A model generated the notes under the pieces. It searched no databases. It was not told the origin of the DNA and worked only from the letters and a program-made list of their open reading frames with translations. The position numbers were made by a program, and so were the translations under genes. A stretch of 64,000 nt of DNA from the NCBI GenBank assembly GCA_038277395.1, contig CM076190.1, forward strand, positions 248,167,256 through 248,231,255. Direction: 5' to 3'. This document shows positions 1-11,304 of this stretch, piece by piece. How positions within the stretch are numbered: position 1 is the stretch's first letter; the number at the start of each line of letters is the position of its first letter. This stretch comes from Dryocosmus kuriphilus. Lineage: Eukaryota; Arthropoda; Insecta; Hymenoptera; Cynipidae.

Positions 1-294
1 AAGATAGGGTGGGTAAGCTGCCTTATTAGAAGGGGAGTGATGGTTTCAAGCTGTTTAAAGTGCCTACGGTACGGACATCAATCCAGAAACTGCCAAGGCC
101 CGGATAGGAAGGATGTCTGCTTCAAATGCGGTAAGCCCGGACATAAGGGCGCGAGCTGCAACGCCAGCGTGCAATGTATCCTATGCACCGAGAAAAGCCT
201 GCCAGCAGAGAAAAGGGATCACATCCCGGGGACTGGAAAGTGCCAAGTATTTAAAGAAGCACTGGCACGAGCAAAAGTAGATCGCCGAGGATGA
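1..294 (+). CDS. LINE-A ORF1 (gag-like) C-terminus with zinc knuckles, partial
   Basis: The frame is open from base 1, so the gene begins upstream of the window. What is visible is the nucleic-acid-binding C-terminus of a retrotransposon gag protein, which coats the element's RNA. Two canonical CCHC knuckles are present (CLKCLRYGHQSRNC and CFKCGKPGHKGASC), followed by a third, looser Cys/His cluster starting CILC. Three knuckles in this arrangement are typical of R1-clade ORF1. The stop TGA at 292-294 overlaps the ORF2 start codon at 291 (ATGA). No stop interrupts the visible part, in contrast to ORF2. Confidence 0.85.
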   Translation, partial: KIGWVSCLIRRGVMVSSCLKCLRYGHQSRNCQGPDRKDVCFKCGKPGHKGASCNASVQCILCTEKSLPAEKRDHIPGTGKCQVFKEALARAKVDRRG

Positions 295-3010
295 TAAACA
301 TACTGCAGGCGAACCTAAATAGAAGCAAAACGGCTGACGACCTGCTGACTCAAATTAAGTTTAAAAAGCAGGGAGATATCCTGATACTTAGTGAGCAGTA
401 TCGAGATAGAGACAATATGACCGAGTTCAGTGCCGTTCTCGGTACCGCAGCGATATGGGTGACAAACCTGTCGAAAGTACCGGTTGCTGCATACGGATCC
501 GGTGAGGGGTATGTGTGGATCAGGAGTGGGAGTCTCACATTTGTGAGCTGCTACTTCACCCCAAACGAGCAAATCAAGGATTTCCAGACCAAACTGGAAG
601 GGCTTGAAGAAGCAATACGGGATATGGAGGGTGGCATCGATGTAGCTGGCGACTTTAACGCGAAAGCGGTGGAGTGGGGCATGACGAAGCCGAACTCTAG
701 AGGGAAGCGGATAATGGAGATGGCGGTCAGAAGAGGACTTATAGTCCTAAATACTGGCGCATCGACATTCAGGTGACTCGGACTAAAAGAGACTACTCCA
801 GACATCTCGCTGGTGTCGGACGACCTGGTAAGGTATATTGCAGACTGAAAGGTGATGGATAACTTGACAGGCAGTGATCATCAGTACATCGCCTTTGGAC
901 TGCATGTGGTGAAGAAAGGTCCGAAGTCGCGTACCTTTCGTCGGACTCGATGGAATCTAAAGAAACTGGATGAAAAAAGATTTGCAGAGGTTATCACACA
1001 TAAGAAGCAAACAATGGAGGCGGATGACTCCAGATGCGTAGTGGAAAACGCTCTAGCCTACATACGGCAAGCATGCGATGCCGCCATAGGATAGTCGCTA
1101 CCCGGCGTACTGGTGGTCGGTAGAAATAGCCGATCTGAGGAAAACCTGTTTCTCTCTACGACTAAAGGCTCAGCGAGCAAAAAAAAAGCCCCCCGAAATG
1201 GCCTTCAAAGTAGCAAAATTCCTTCAAGCGAAGAAGCAGCTGAGAAAAATCATCAACCGAAAAAAACGTATAGGTTGGATCTCAATGGCAAGAGAGGTGG
1301 ACGACCTCTTTTTAAGGGCGATTCGGAGACGATGCGAAATATCGTGGACGCGCTCTTTCCAACAACCGATTTGAAACAAGAGGACGCAGGAGAGGATACT
1401 CCCATGGAGATTCCACCGTTTGACGCAGCAGAACTCCGGCTAGCTGTGAGTTCGCTGCAAAATAACAAGGCGCCGGGCCGGAATGGGATTCCAGCAAAAG
1501 TACTGAAGGTAGTGTAACGGCATAACCCGCAGCTCCTCTTGGACATGTATAACAGCTGTTTAAAAACGGGAAGTTTCCCCATGAGATGGAAAGAACAGAG
1601 GCTGGTGCTGATAAGCAAAGGCAGGGGCAAACCGAGCTCTCCGTCATCCTACAGGCCTTTATGCATGTTGGATACAGCCGGAAAGCTACTGGAAAATCTC
1701 CTTAAACCTCGCCTGCTATCAGCTGCTCAGGCGGCAGGTGACCTCTCAAACCAACAGTTTGGATTTAGAAAGGGCGCAGCACAGTGGAGGCTGTACAGTG
1801 TGTGGTTGAAGCCGGTATGTCAGCGAGACAGGGGAACCACCACTCACGACCAGTTGTACTTCTGGTTACGCTGGATGTAAATAACGCCTTCAACACGGCT
1901 AGATTGAAGGATATTATGTATGCACTTAAACATACATTTCAGGTGCCGCCGTACCTCCTCCGGATGGTAAGAAATTACCTGAAGGACAGGTACTGCTCTA
2001 CGATACCCACGAAAGTCCTCGCAGAAGAGAAATAACAGCAGGCGCTGCACAGGGATCTATCCTAGGGCCAGACCTTTGGAATATATCCTACGATGGCATC
2101 CTCCGACTGCAACTACCAAATGGTACGACTCTGGTAGGTCATGCAGATGACATCGCGGCAATCCTAGTGGCGCGTAACATCGAAGAAGCGCAAGGGAAGC
2201 TCAACGATATTATGTATTGGGTGGGCCGCTGTATGAAACAGCACGGTATGAGTCTAGCCCTACAGAAGACGGAGGTAGGGATCCTTACCACCAAGAGGAT
2301 TGACACTTGTATCCATTTACATGTGGGAAGTGAGAAGGTGGAGACCCAAAAGGTGATAAGACACCTCGGTATTCATTTGGATACAAAGCTCACCTTTTAG
2401 GAGCAAATCAAGAAAGCGGCTGATAAGGCGGCCTTCCTTACGATGGCTCTGAGCAGGCTGATGGCAAATGCCGGTGGGCCTAAGCCGAGCAAACTCCGGC
2501 TACTAATGTCGGTGACAACGTCTATCCTGTTGTACGGTGCCGAAATATGGGCTGATACCCTCAGGATAGACAAGTACAGAAAACGGATAGCCGGGGTACA
2601 GCGAATAGGAGCGCAAAGGGTTACCTGCTCCTACCACACTGTCTCTGAATCAGCAGTTTTAGTAATAGCAGGGATAATCCCTATCCATCTGCTTGCGCAG
2701 GAGAAAAAGAAGATCATTGAGAGAAAGAAAGAGATCGGGAAACCAGCCGCAAAGGAAGAGAGCCGAATCCATACCATCGAGCTTAGGAAGCAAAGATGGG
2801 AAAACGACACCAGAGGTAGATGGACGTTTAGGTTGCTAAACAACATCACAGCGTTGATTGATCGGAAACACGGGGAAGTAAACTACTTCCTTACGCAGTT
2901 ACTGTCTGGCCACGGATATTTCCAGGCGTACCTGCACAAAGTGGGCAAAAAAAGGAGTCCAAACTGCAGGTACTGTGCTTCACATGTAGACGATGCGTGT
3001 CACATAAAAG
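291..3010 (+). pseudogene. LINE-A ORF2: endonuclease and reverse transcriptase, broken
   Basis: ORF2 opens with ATG at 291 inside the ORF1 stop. The endonuclease domain (about 291-905) shows the N-terminal QANLNRSK motif, VAGDFNAK and the C-terminal SDHQYI. In-frame TGA codons lie at 774 and 846, and a frameshift follows near 1094. The RT domain (about 1410-2400) shows KAPGRNGIP, a SYRPL block, QQFGFRKG, LDVNNAFN, AAQGSILGP and the catalytic box at 2137-2151, which reads HADD where YADD or FADD is usual. A thumb-like LLYGAEIW follows, then a Cys/His stretch near 2960-3025. Several frames are needed to read it through. The protein would nick DNA and copy the element RNA by target-primed reverse transcription. 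Confidence 0.85.
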
Positions 3011-3115
3011 TCACATATGCTTGCAAAGTTGTGCATCGGCACGTTCACAACAAGGCAAACATAATCACTCTGATACGTCTGTCCGTTATTTATTGATTAT
3101 TGATTGATTGATTAT

Positions 3116-6020
3116 CGATTGATTATCAGTGGATTTGATTTATAATCTACCTCTTCTATTGCCCTTTCACTTCTTTCTATATATATTAGTTATCGATATT
3201 TCAATGGTCTTACTTTATTCGTTAAGTAGTCTAGCTTTATAATTACTTATCTTTAAATTAAAGATTAGTCTTTCAATTATTAATTGCGATGATACAAGCT
3301 AAATAAATTTAGCTATTATGATTATCTTATCAACGCTGACTTATCGACATTACCTAAGGTTACTCTGTATGTGGTAATGCATTTTGATTAGCTTGAGTTT
3401 AGTTTATTTATCTTTTCACTTGCTTAAGCGACCTTGCTATGGTATAGCAGTTCTAACCGGCTTCATCTTTACTACTTTATCGACCACAGTACATTTATCT
3501 TATGTCGAGATATGCACGAGTGAACCCAGTCTGTTTTTAATCCAGCATTTGTCATGTTAATGCAGTAAGTCAGATTCCCTGTTATCATGTGTTATATTAG
3601 AATTAAAATATTATTAAAAATAATAATTTGGGGATATTAAAATGTTATATTCAAATTAGGACACATAAAAATTATAGCAAATAGTAAGTCGCAAGGATAA
3701 AGCTGAGTTCATATTCAAATTTAACCAAACAATAATTATGTTACGTGGCAATTAGGATAAGTGATGATTGGTTTAATCGAAAATTATTGTAGATAGACAT
3801 TATGACAAATGGAGATTCGTACAAAAAAATATTAGCTTATGTAGTTATTCGGAAAAATGAAAATTATATCACATGAAAATTTGTGAAAATAGGAATTAGA
3901 TTAAATAAAAATTAGGAAAAATAAGTGCTATTGTGAATAAACATTCTGAAATTAGAAAATTATGTGAAATAAAAATTCGGATAAATAAAACTTATGGAAA
4001 ATGGTGATTCGGTTACTTGATTTTCGATCAAATGAAACTCATGTCTCCTGGAATTTGGGGATTATTGATGCGCCTCTAATTTTTTACTCAAATAGATTGG
4101 TGTTTTTAAATTTCTCCAATAATACTCAGTTGCATCTGCCCTCATTTTAATCAATAAAGTTGTTTCTCTTCTTGAATACCTTTGAAATGGGCTTTTTTCA
4201 CATGGACATTGATTTTACGATTATACTTTTCAGCTATAAGCAGCACTTCACTTTCACCTTCTGGTTTCGTCTAACAAGTGGTTATTTTGCTTTCATCTAA
4301 AAAATATTTTAGAAGGTTCTCGAGGCACGTTTTCCTCGCAAGAAAAACAAATTCGTGTGTCCTTCAAGTTTCTCCTGGAAAATCGGTGGACCTCAAAAAA
4401 TGATCTCTCTCTGTGCACTTTTCTACGCATCAGAAAGACACGTTGCATGTGCCCCCAAAGAAGTCCCTTCTAGAAATTTGCAGAATACCTTCAAAAATAT
4501 TGGCATATGTCTTTTATTTTTAAAAAATTACGCAGAATGTTCTCGAGATTGTTCATCTCTCCTTCGAAACCTTGAAAAAAAATCACAGGACTGTACCTTG
4601 TACACCAGAGAAGTAACCGTCAATGATGTTGAAATAATGCAATAAGAATATCATTATCAGGTAATGCTGAAGAGAACGAATATGATACATTTAATCTCTA
4701 GCCTTGAAAATGTTTAACAGTATTGTATTACATATAGAGTCTCGAGAGGTAACAGCATCGAGCAATGTGCCTGTATTCCACTGACCTGTATTAAAGTTAT
4801 ACTGATTTCAAATTTAATATATATGAATAATGGAATAACATTATATAAGGTAACGTCTATAGGTCCAGACACATAAGCCACTTATCCTTTAGACCTTTAG
4901 ACTCACTGTTATAAAAACTTACATAAACCTACGAAATCTCTGTAACATTAGACTCAGTCATTATATTATATGATGCAATAATAATATCAAGAGTTGAAAA
5001 CGTTCTATAGAGAGCGGGAGAATAAGGGAGAAAAATCGTCCTTATTTTCTATCAAATATACATATTACACAGTAATTAAATAATTCCAGAAATTCACAAA
5101 TGCTTAAGAAATATTACATGCGACGCTGAAAAGTAATGATCAGAAAACATCTTCAATTAAGTTTATGCCAATTCTACCTTAGGTGACCAGTGCATTGCAT
5201 CAATATTTCTAAAACCAACACGTTTGAATGTTATCTGATAATGTTTCAGCATTATATCAAAGAGCTCTTAATCACACCTGTTGTCTGGAGTTCACACTCG
5301 ACACTCGACAGCGTAAAAAAAAATTATGAATCTTGTGAATGTAGAACATATACAATCAGAAATGCTGCACTTATTTGGATGCATTTCTTTCCCATGCTAG
5401 TTGATTGATTTCAAAATATTTTTTTTTATATTCCTTTCTTCTCTTTAAGTTCTAGAATACTCTGGACTAAACCGGAAAAAAATATTATTTAACATCAGCA
5501 GAATGGTACCAAAACCTGATATCAAAAGCAATAAAATCAAGTTGATGTAGATAAGGTAGCAAGGTGTTCTATATAAATATATATATATATATATATATCC
5601 AGATTAAATTACGCTTAAAGACTTGTATGCTTTACACAACAAATAAGGCAGGAATTTTTTAATCAAATGTGTAGATAGGAATAAGTGACGTATTTTTAAG
5701 ATAGCATACTGTAAAGCAAACTCAGAAGAACAGAGAAATCTCTTTTCTATATTTTATTTTTTATGCTAAGTCTACAAAGAATAATAGGTAAAATAATACT
5801 CCTGCATATTAGAGAGATTGAGATGTCTAAACAGAAAGAGCGTGAATCCTCTAAATAAAATACATGCTACCTTTTATGTCGAGCTTCGGAAATGTTTAAA
5901 ATATTGGATTATATACATAAATACTAATACTACTAATACTGCATTATATGACTCAATAATAATAATCATTTATCTGAAAAATCTAGAAGGGTCTACGTTA
6001 TAATCAACAATAGACGCGTC
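3116..6020. other. AT-rich non-coding stretch
   Basis: No ORF with a recognisable domain and no long repeat seen, apart from an AT dinucleotide run at about 5568-5598. The short ORFs at 4355-4645 and 5190-5408 look like chance reading frames. Confidence 0.5.
5568..5598. repeat. (AT)n microsatellite
   Basis: Alternating AT over about 30 bases, flanked by ordinary AT-rich DNA. Confidence 0.85.
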
Positions 6021-6029
6021 TGTAATTTA

Positions 6030-7290
6030 ACGTTTTCAACCTTAAATGTAATGCGTAATCAAAATCACAAGTAACCTTGAAGTTGTTTACGCAAAGTTCA
6101 CCTCTCACAATTGCGCAATATTGATTTGATGGCTTTATCAAGAAAATGATAGAAACATAGAAAGAGAAAGAATTTTTTGCAACGTAAAAATCAATTACAA
6201 ATGAAAAATATAACATTGAAAATATTTACCCGAAATAATAACTAACCTTCATGCTGTTTATGCGAAATTCATATCTAACAATTGCGTGGTATAACTTCCT
6301 CATCGGAAATATTTTAGAAGCTTAAGATAGAGAGAGAGAGAGGAAATTTTTGAGACGTAAACTTCAATGATAAATAAAAACATAATCTTGAAAATATGTA
6401 CGTTAAAAAAAATAACCTTGAAGTTTTTAGGCAAAATTCGTATCTCACAATTGCGTAGTGTAATGCCGTCACCGAGAAAATTTTAGAAGCTTAAGCGAAA
6501 GTGAAGGGGCATTTTTTGCGACACAAACGTCAAAGATAAATGAAAAATATAACTTTGAAAACATATGCGCGAAATAACAAATAACCTTGAAGTTGTTTAC
6601 ACGAAATTCATGTCTCACACTTGGTTAGTATCATCGAGAACATTTTATAAGCTTAAGAGAGAGAGAGAGAGAGAGAGAAGGAGAGGGGTAGGGGGGGGGC
6701 AGGAAATTTTTTGCGACGTAAATGTCAATGAAAAATGTAAACTATGACCTTGAAAATATTTAAGCGATAGTGAAGAACTTTGAAGCTGTTTAAGCGAAAT
6801 TCATGTCTTACACTTGCTTAGTATAATGACGACATCGAGAACATTTTGAAAGCTTAAGTGAGAGGGGGGGGGGGGGGGGAATTTTTGAGTTGCAAACGTG
6901 AATGACAAATGAAAGGTATAACTTTGAAAATATTGATGCAGGATAGTAAAAAACCTTGAGATTGTTTATGCGAAATTCATATCTCACAATTGCTTAATAT
7001 AATGCCGTCAGCGAGAACATTTTAGAAGTTTAAGAGAGAGAGAGAGAGGGAGAGAGAGAGAGTCCATTTTTTGTAAGGTAAAGTCAATGAAAAATGAAAA
7101 ATATAATCTTGAAAATATTTATGTGAAAGAATAAATAACCTTGAAGTCGTTTAGGCGAAATTCGTATCTCACACTTGCGAGGTATAATGCCGTCTTCGAG
7201 AACATTTTAGAAGCATAGGACTGGAAGAGGAGAGGGGGGGATAGAGAGCCTTTTATGCGAAATTCGTGTCTAAAAATTGCGGATTAATAG
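6030..7290. repeat. Tandem array, ~180 bp unit, with embedded (GA)n tracts
   Basis: A unit recurs about seven times. It starts near AACCTTGAAGTTGTTTA, continues with GCGAAATTCATATCTCAC and an AATTGCG, then GAGAACATTTTAGAAGCTTAAG, a purine tract, and a stretch with GTCAATGA and AAATGAAAAATATAA. Unit starts are visible near 6071, 6243, 6414, 6591, 6777, 6954 and 7138, with a partial one near 7252. The purine tract has expanded differently in each unit: (GA)n near 6330, 6657 and 7035, a pure G run at about 6864-6879, and a mixed run near 7225. Units are clearly diverged from one another. Confidence 0.85.
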
Positions 7291-7295
7291 TACAT

Positions 7296-7424
7296 TGCAC
7301 AAAAAGTTGAGAATTGACATATTATCAGGGACCTGAAGTTGACGGCGGAAGGCCGTATGAATACGGCCTTCCGCCGTCAACTTCAGGTCCCTGGTAAATA
7401 TGTCAATTCTCATCGAGTTGTGCA
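7296..7424. repeat. Long near-perfect palindrome (about 63 bp arms)
   Basis: The arms meet at 7358/7361 with only two bases between them. The inner 31 bp (7328-7358 against 7361-7391) are perfectly complementary, and homology continues with a few mismatches to 7296 and 7424. The palindrome abuts the end of the ~180 bp tandem array. It would form a hairpin in RNA or a cruciform in DNA. Confidence 0.9.
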
Positions 7425-8154
7425 TACTACCTTTCACAACGAGTGTATCGAAAATTCGTTGTTTGGCGTATGAAGAGCATGAGCGAGAACACGAAACGAT
7501 ACCTGTTTCTATAAAATAAGATAGCCCTCCTCTTGACCGAACATTTCGTCTCTGTGTTTTGACGTAGACGCTATTTTGAATGTGTAAATTGGTGTGAACG
7601 TAGCTACGAACAAGCGAGCGCACGAGAATCGTACATCGATATGCTACGATTTGACGCGAAAATATCCGATGATTTTTTCCTCACTCATTTGGATTGAGAA
7701 TATAACCCGAAGATTGTTTCCTCCCTCTTGAGGAAGCAATGTGTAATCGGCCAAATTCGCCATGCTCTGTAGACGTCGAAACTCGAATTTTAGATACTCG
7801 AGTTGTGAAAAATTATATAACGTCATCGAGAATATTGTGGAGGCTTACCACGGGTATGAACTCCTTTATCTATCAAACGGTCTCGAAGTTGGTAAGGTAG
7901 GAATCTGTGCTGTATGCTCCCTGTGTATCTGCTGGGGTAGGCATGGGGGTGAAGCCACATGTATTTGGGGAGAAACAAAAATGGCAGCTATGCATTATAA
8001 AACAGACCTTCAAAGACTTCAGGAGCAGTTTTGTCAGCTCCTAAATAAAACGGACCTTCAACGACTTCAGCAGTATTGTCAGGTCCTAAAGTCAATTAGC
8101 GGGGGGAAGTTTAAATTTCATTTTGTTTTACTTTAAATAAAATGAAGAAAATTA
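7425..8154. other. Non-coding stretch with a 47 bp tandem doublet
   Basis: An ORF at 7762-8136 (124 codons) has no recognisable domain. Its 3' part holds two adjacent copies of a ~47 bp unit (about 7998-8044 and 8045-8089) containing GACCTTCAAAGACTTCAG and TTGTCAG(C/G)TCCTAAA. I do not regard the ORF as a supported gene. Confidence 0.45.
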
Positions 8155-8294
8155 TGTAAATATATTTTTTCCGAAATACGAACTTAATGTACGTATCTCT
8201 TGTGATGAATTGTAGGAATTCTTTTTTCTATATTATCTTATGACAAGAGACACTTAAACTTTAAAGTTCGTATTTCAGGAAAAAAATATTTACA
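8155..8294. mobile_element. Short fold-back element (MITE-like), ~140 bp
   Basis: Inverted arms of about 55 bp begin TGTAAATAT and run through TCCGAAATACGAACTT and TCTCTTGT, with the complement ending near 8294. There is no coding capacity. This is likely a non-autonomous DNA transposon remnant; I could not fix a target duplication. Confidence 0.7.
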
Positions 8295-9411
8295 TTATTC
8301 TCGTAATTTTTAGAATTAAACATTAGACACTTTGCAGATCGACTTTTTAAAAAAATAAATAGTAATGAAGAAAATTTATTGAAAGAATAATGAATCATTC
8401 TTTTAAAATCGAAGCAATTTATTTCCTTATTCGTACGAACAATGATGATTCTGAACAATTATGTAAATTAAAATGAGGAACATTAGTTGTTCGAAGTGCA
8501 TTGGAACTTCCCGAAACCGAATTTAATATCTTCATTATTGTACTATCTTAAAAATTGTATCAAGAATTAATTAAATATGCAGTATAATTTTAAATTTGTA
8601 TAACATACTTTTACCAATGAAAAAAGTATTGAAAACGCTAAATAAGGGCCTTTGAAACGAAAAAACTAAACGCAGATTCGGGATATCACGTGCTTCTATT
8701 AAACTGTAGGAAATAGAACGAAGCTTTTTAATTATAAAGAAACACGACGTATACTTGATAAACATAGTTTTATGACGAACTAACCAAATTAATAGAGCAA
8801 CAACTCATAAATCAGATATTACGTTATCACATGTGAGCAAATGCTTCAATGAAAAAAAACAGAAGACTAGAATTTTAATTAAAATTTATAACAAATTTTA
8901 TTCTTTGTTCGGAAATAGTGCGATCTTTTTGTATCACAAATGAAGCATAAATATGCATGGAAAACATTCTTCTTTAGTGAACGAACGAACTTAAAAGACT
9001 AGGAAGTTATGAAATAAATATTGCATTACAATCCGCATTGCAAGTGACAGATAAAATTGCAGCAGTAAATTTAAATGTATTTAAAAGCTTCCTATGTGTA
9101 AAATAAAATTTATGAAAGAATAAGATCATTTGAATCATAAGATCATCATCATAAGTACAATAATCTAAATTATAATCCTAGTATCACAGCTTCGTAGTAT
9201 ATATTTGCCATGTAGAAACTACATTTTTAATATCTGTGATCTCCTTATTTTACTAAAGTTTATGAAAGGATGTATATTCATTAAGACATTGTCTATAACA
9301 CATCTGCCATTTTCCACGCATCTTGTAGAAAGCTTTGAGCAGGGTCAGTAACATGACCAATAATACCTAGGACAAATATTTTTAATTGCTTAAATGCATT
9401 GAAAAAAATTA
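8295..9411. other. AT-rich non-coding stretch
   Basis: Only short chance ORFs; no domain, hairpin or repeat that I can defend. Confidence 0.5.
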
Positions 9412-9708
9412 TGAGGATTAAAGAAGGAATTCGAGAATAATAATAAAAGCATAAATGCTTAAATTTATCGAAAGCGCCCGCCTAAGCGTGACCAAATTTC
9501 ATATGCTCCCAAAAATCGTTCATCTTTACACCACAAAAATTCTCAAATCTCTCAACTGGAACGTTTTCCTGACGAGACAAAATGCCCCGTTCAAAAAATA
9601 TCTAAACAACACTAAATTTATTAAATAAATCTATATGAAATGAACCTAAAATCTCAATCCAATGAATTGTCGACAGAATGCAAGAAAAATGGAGGTTAAG
9701 ATTCATAC

Positions 9709-9818
9709 CATTTAGTGTTCTCACAGCAGCTCTGGATTTTCGGAAACCACCAAAGACCAAAGGACTTACTATCGTCAGTATTGTTTTCATTCAATCCTTT
9801 TTTCCTTACCAATAATGA
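9709..9818 (-). other. Candidate exon, copy 1 of a tandem pair (weak)
   Basis: Read on the minus strand, a pyrimidine- and T-rich stretch ends in AG, about 110 bases follow that stay open in one frame, and then comes a donor-like GTATGAATC. The open frame contains DDSKSFGLWWFPKIQSCCE. The same frame is open in the second copy with a related peptide, which is why I list it. It is not recognised as part of any family, and it could equally be chance conservation after a recent duplication. Confidence 0.25.
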
Positions 9819-10216
9819 CTTTTAATTAAAATAAAAAGGAGTCAACTTGGGTGAGGTCGCCAGACAATCGGATGTAAAAAATATGATTTAAATCTAAAAA
9901 TTGAAAAAAAAAAAATGATGAGAATTATTGAAGGAATTCGAGACTATTAACAAAAGCATAAATTCTTAAATTTATCGAAAGCGCCCTTCTAAGCGTGATC
10001 AAATTTTATATCCTCCCAAAAATTGTTCATTTTTAACCAAAAAAAATTCTCAAATCTCTCAAATTGAACATTTTCCTAACGACGCAAAATGCCTCATGCG
10101 AAATATATCTAAATAACCACTAAATGTATTATATGAATCGACATGAAATGAAACTAAAATCTCAATCCAATGAATTGTCGACAGAATGGAAAAAAGATAT
10201 AGGTTAAGATTCATAC

Positions 10217-10327
10217 CATTTATTGTTCTCACAGGAGCTCCAGATCGCCGAACACCTCCATAGACCAAAGCACTTGCTATCATCGACATTGCTTTTATTC
10301 GATCGTTTCTTCGCACCAATAGATGAC
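10217..10327 (-). other. Candidate exon, copy 2 of a tandem pair (weak)
   Basis: This is the counterpart of the block at 9709-9818. The acceptor-like AG and the donor-like GTATGAATC are both conserved, and the open frame contains DDSKCFGLWRCSAIWSSCE. With the simplest acceptor the block is one base longer than copy 1, which would change the reading phase unless the acceptor shifts. That argues against a clean pair of mutually exclusive exons. Confidence 0.25.
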
Positions 10328-10350
10328 CTTTAATTAAAATAAAAACGAGT

Positions 10351-11300
10351 AAACTTGGCAGACAGCCACGTCTAAGAAAATCGTGAATATTCTGAATAAT
10401 AATAGTAGAAGCGGAAGCGGAAGCCCGATCGATCCTCTACATATACCCGCCTAGTTGTGATTGGCCGAAGCAATCTCCCCACATTCGTCAGCCCTGCCGT
10501 CAGGAGCCGTGAGCTCGTGTTTCTCCCCTTTCATAGCTGGCTTCAACCCCATGGGGGTAGGACTTAATATTAGTTTTGTTGACCAGATGAATTAATTAGA
10601 GTCAGTTACTACGGAATTTTACAGAATTCACGAACGTGACTCCGCGTACTATCTAAATGATTGATTAAAACGTTGATTTGTATACAATGGATTATATATA
10701 TGGATATATATTAAGATACAATAATAATAATAATATATAGTGCGATATATATGATTGATATATGATTGACTAAAACATTTATTTTTATAAATGAGTATCG
10801 GGAAGGAAAACCGCCTAACATATTTCAGCCGGGTACAATAGCTAATTTGTATATGAAATTACGTTTGGGGGTAGACTCAATGTATGTGTTTCGATGTATA
10901 AAGCTGGTCTCCTTCTTCTATATATACCCCTCCCCCCGCCCTCACTCATCAATCTATCTCAGCCACTTATCTGTATATAGTACTGGATTGGAAATTGGAT
11001 CGCCGATTTGTCTGAGCATGAAGTGACAGTCGGCCATGTTGAATTGTAGTAAGATTGTTGAAAATAATCACAATAGTATGCAATAGCATGTCTAATGTCA
11101 CAGAGTGAAGGTTTAAAATTATTTGTAGTTTAGTTTGCGATATTGTGATAGAAACTTAGTAAAAAATGTTAACGGTGTGTTTTTACTGTGGAGAAAGTGG
11201 TGGTGACGGAGGAAGGACGCTTCACTTATAAGTTCAGTTCCAAATATTATTAAGGTTACACTTATAGTATATTTGCAGGTTATGTAGTTGTGTATATATT
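10351..11300. other. Non-coding stretch with a GC-richer island
   Basis: About 10417-10560 is clearly GC-richer than its surroundings and starts with a GGAAGC triplet, but I see no motif that identifies it. The rest is AT-rich with a TAATAA repeat near 10720 and no supported gene. Confidence 0.45.
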
Positions 11301-11304
11301 TCAC

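Larger units (their letters stand above)
1..3115 (+). mobile_element. R1-like non-LTR retrotransposon (LINE-A), 5' end outside window
   Basis: The piece runs from inside ORF1 (gag) through the endonuclease and reverse transcriptase of ORF2 to a GATT-type microsatellite near 3090-3115, which probably marks the 3' tail. The order of gag zinc knuckles, apurinic-type endonuclease, RT and C-terminal Cys/His stretch is the plan of the R1 group. Both ORFs are on the plus strand. ORF2 carries stops and frameshifts, so this copy is dead. The R1/TRAS/SART assignment rests on protein style only; a search against a repeat library would settle it. Confidence 0.85.
9412..10350. repeat. Tandem duplication of a ~0.5 kb unit (two copies)
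   Basis: Copy 1 (about 9412-9840) and copy 2 (about 9917-10350) align along most of their length. Shared blocks include GAAGGAATTCGAGA, AAATTTATCGAAAGCGCCC, TCTCAATCCAATGAATTG and GTTCTCACAG. Both carry, on the minus strand, a ~110 bp block bounded by AG and GTATGAATC (see the two candidate exons). No other copy is visible in the window. Confidence 0.8.

Noticed and set aside
3116..6020. Host gene between LINE-A and the tandem array
   Set aside because: Only short ORFs without domains, splice-like borders or conserved partners.
7296..7424. microRNA precursor
   Set aside because: The loop is only two bases and the stem is near-perfect over 60 bp, unlike an animal pre-miRNA. No expression evidence is available.
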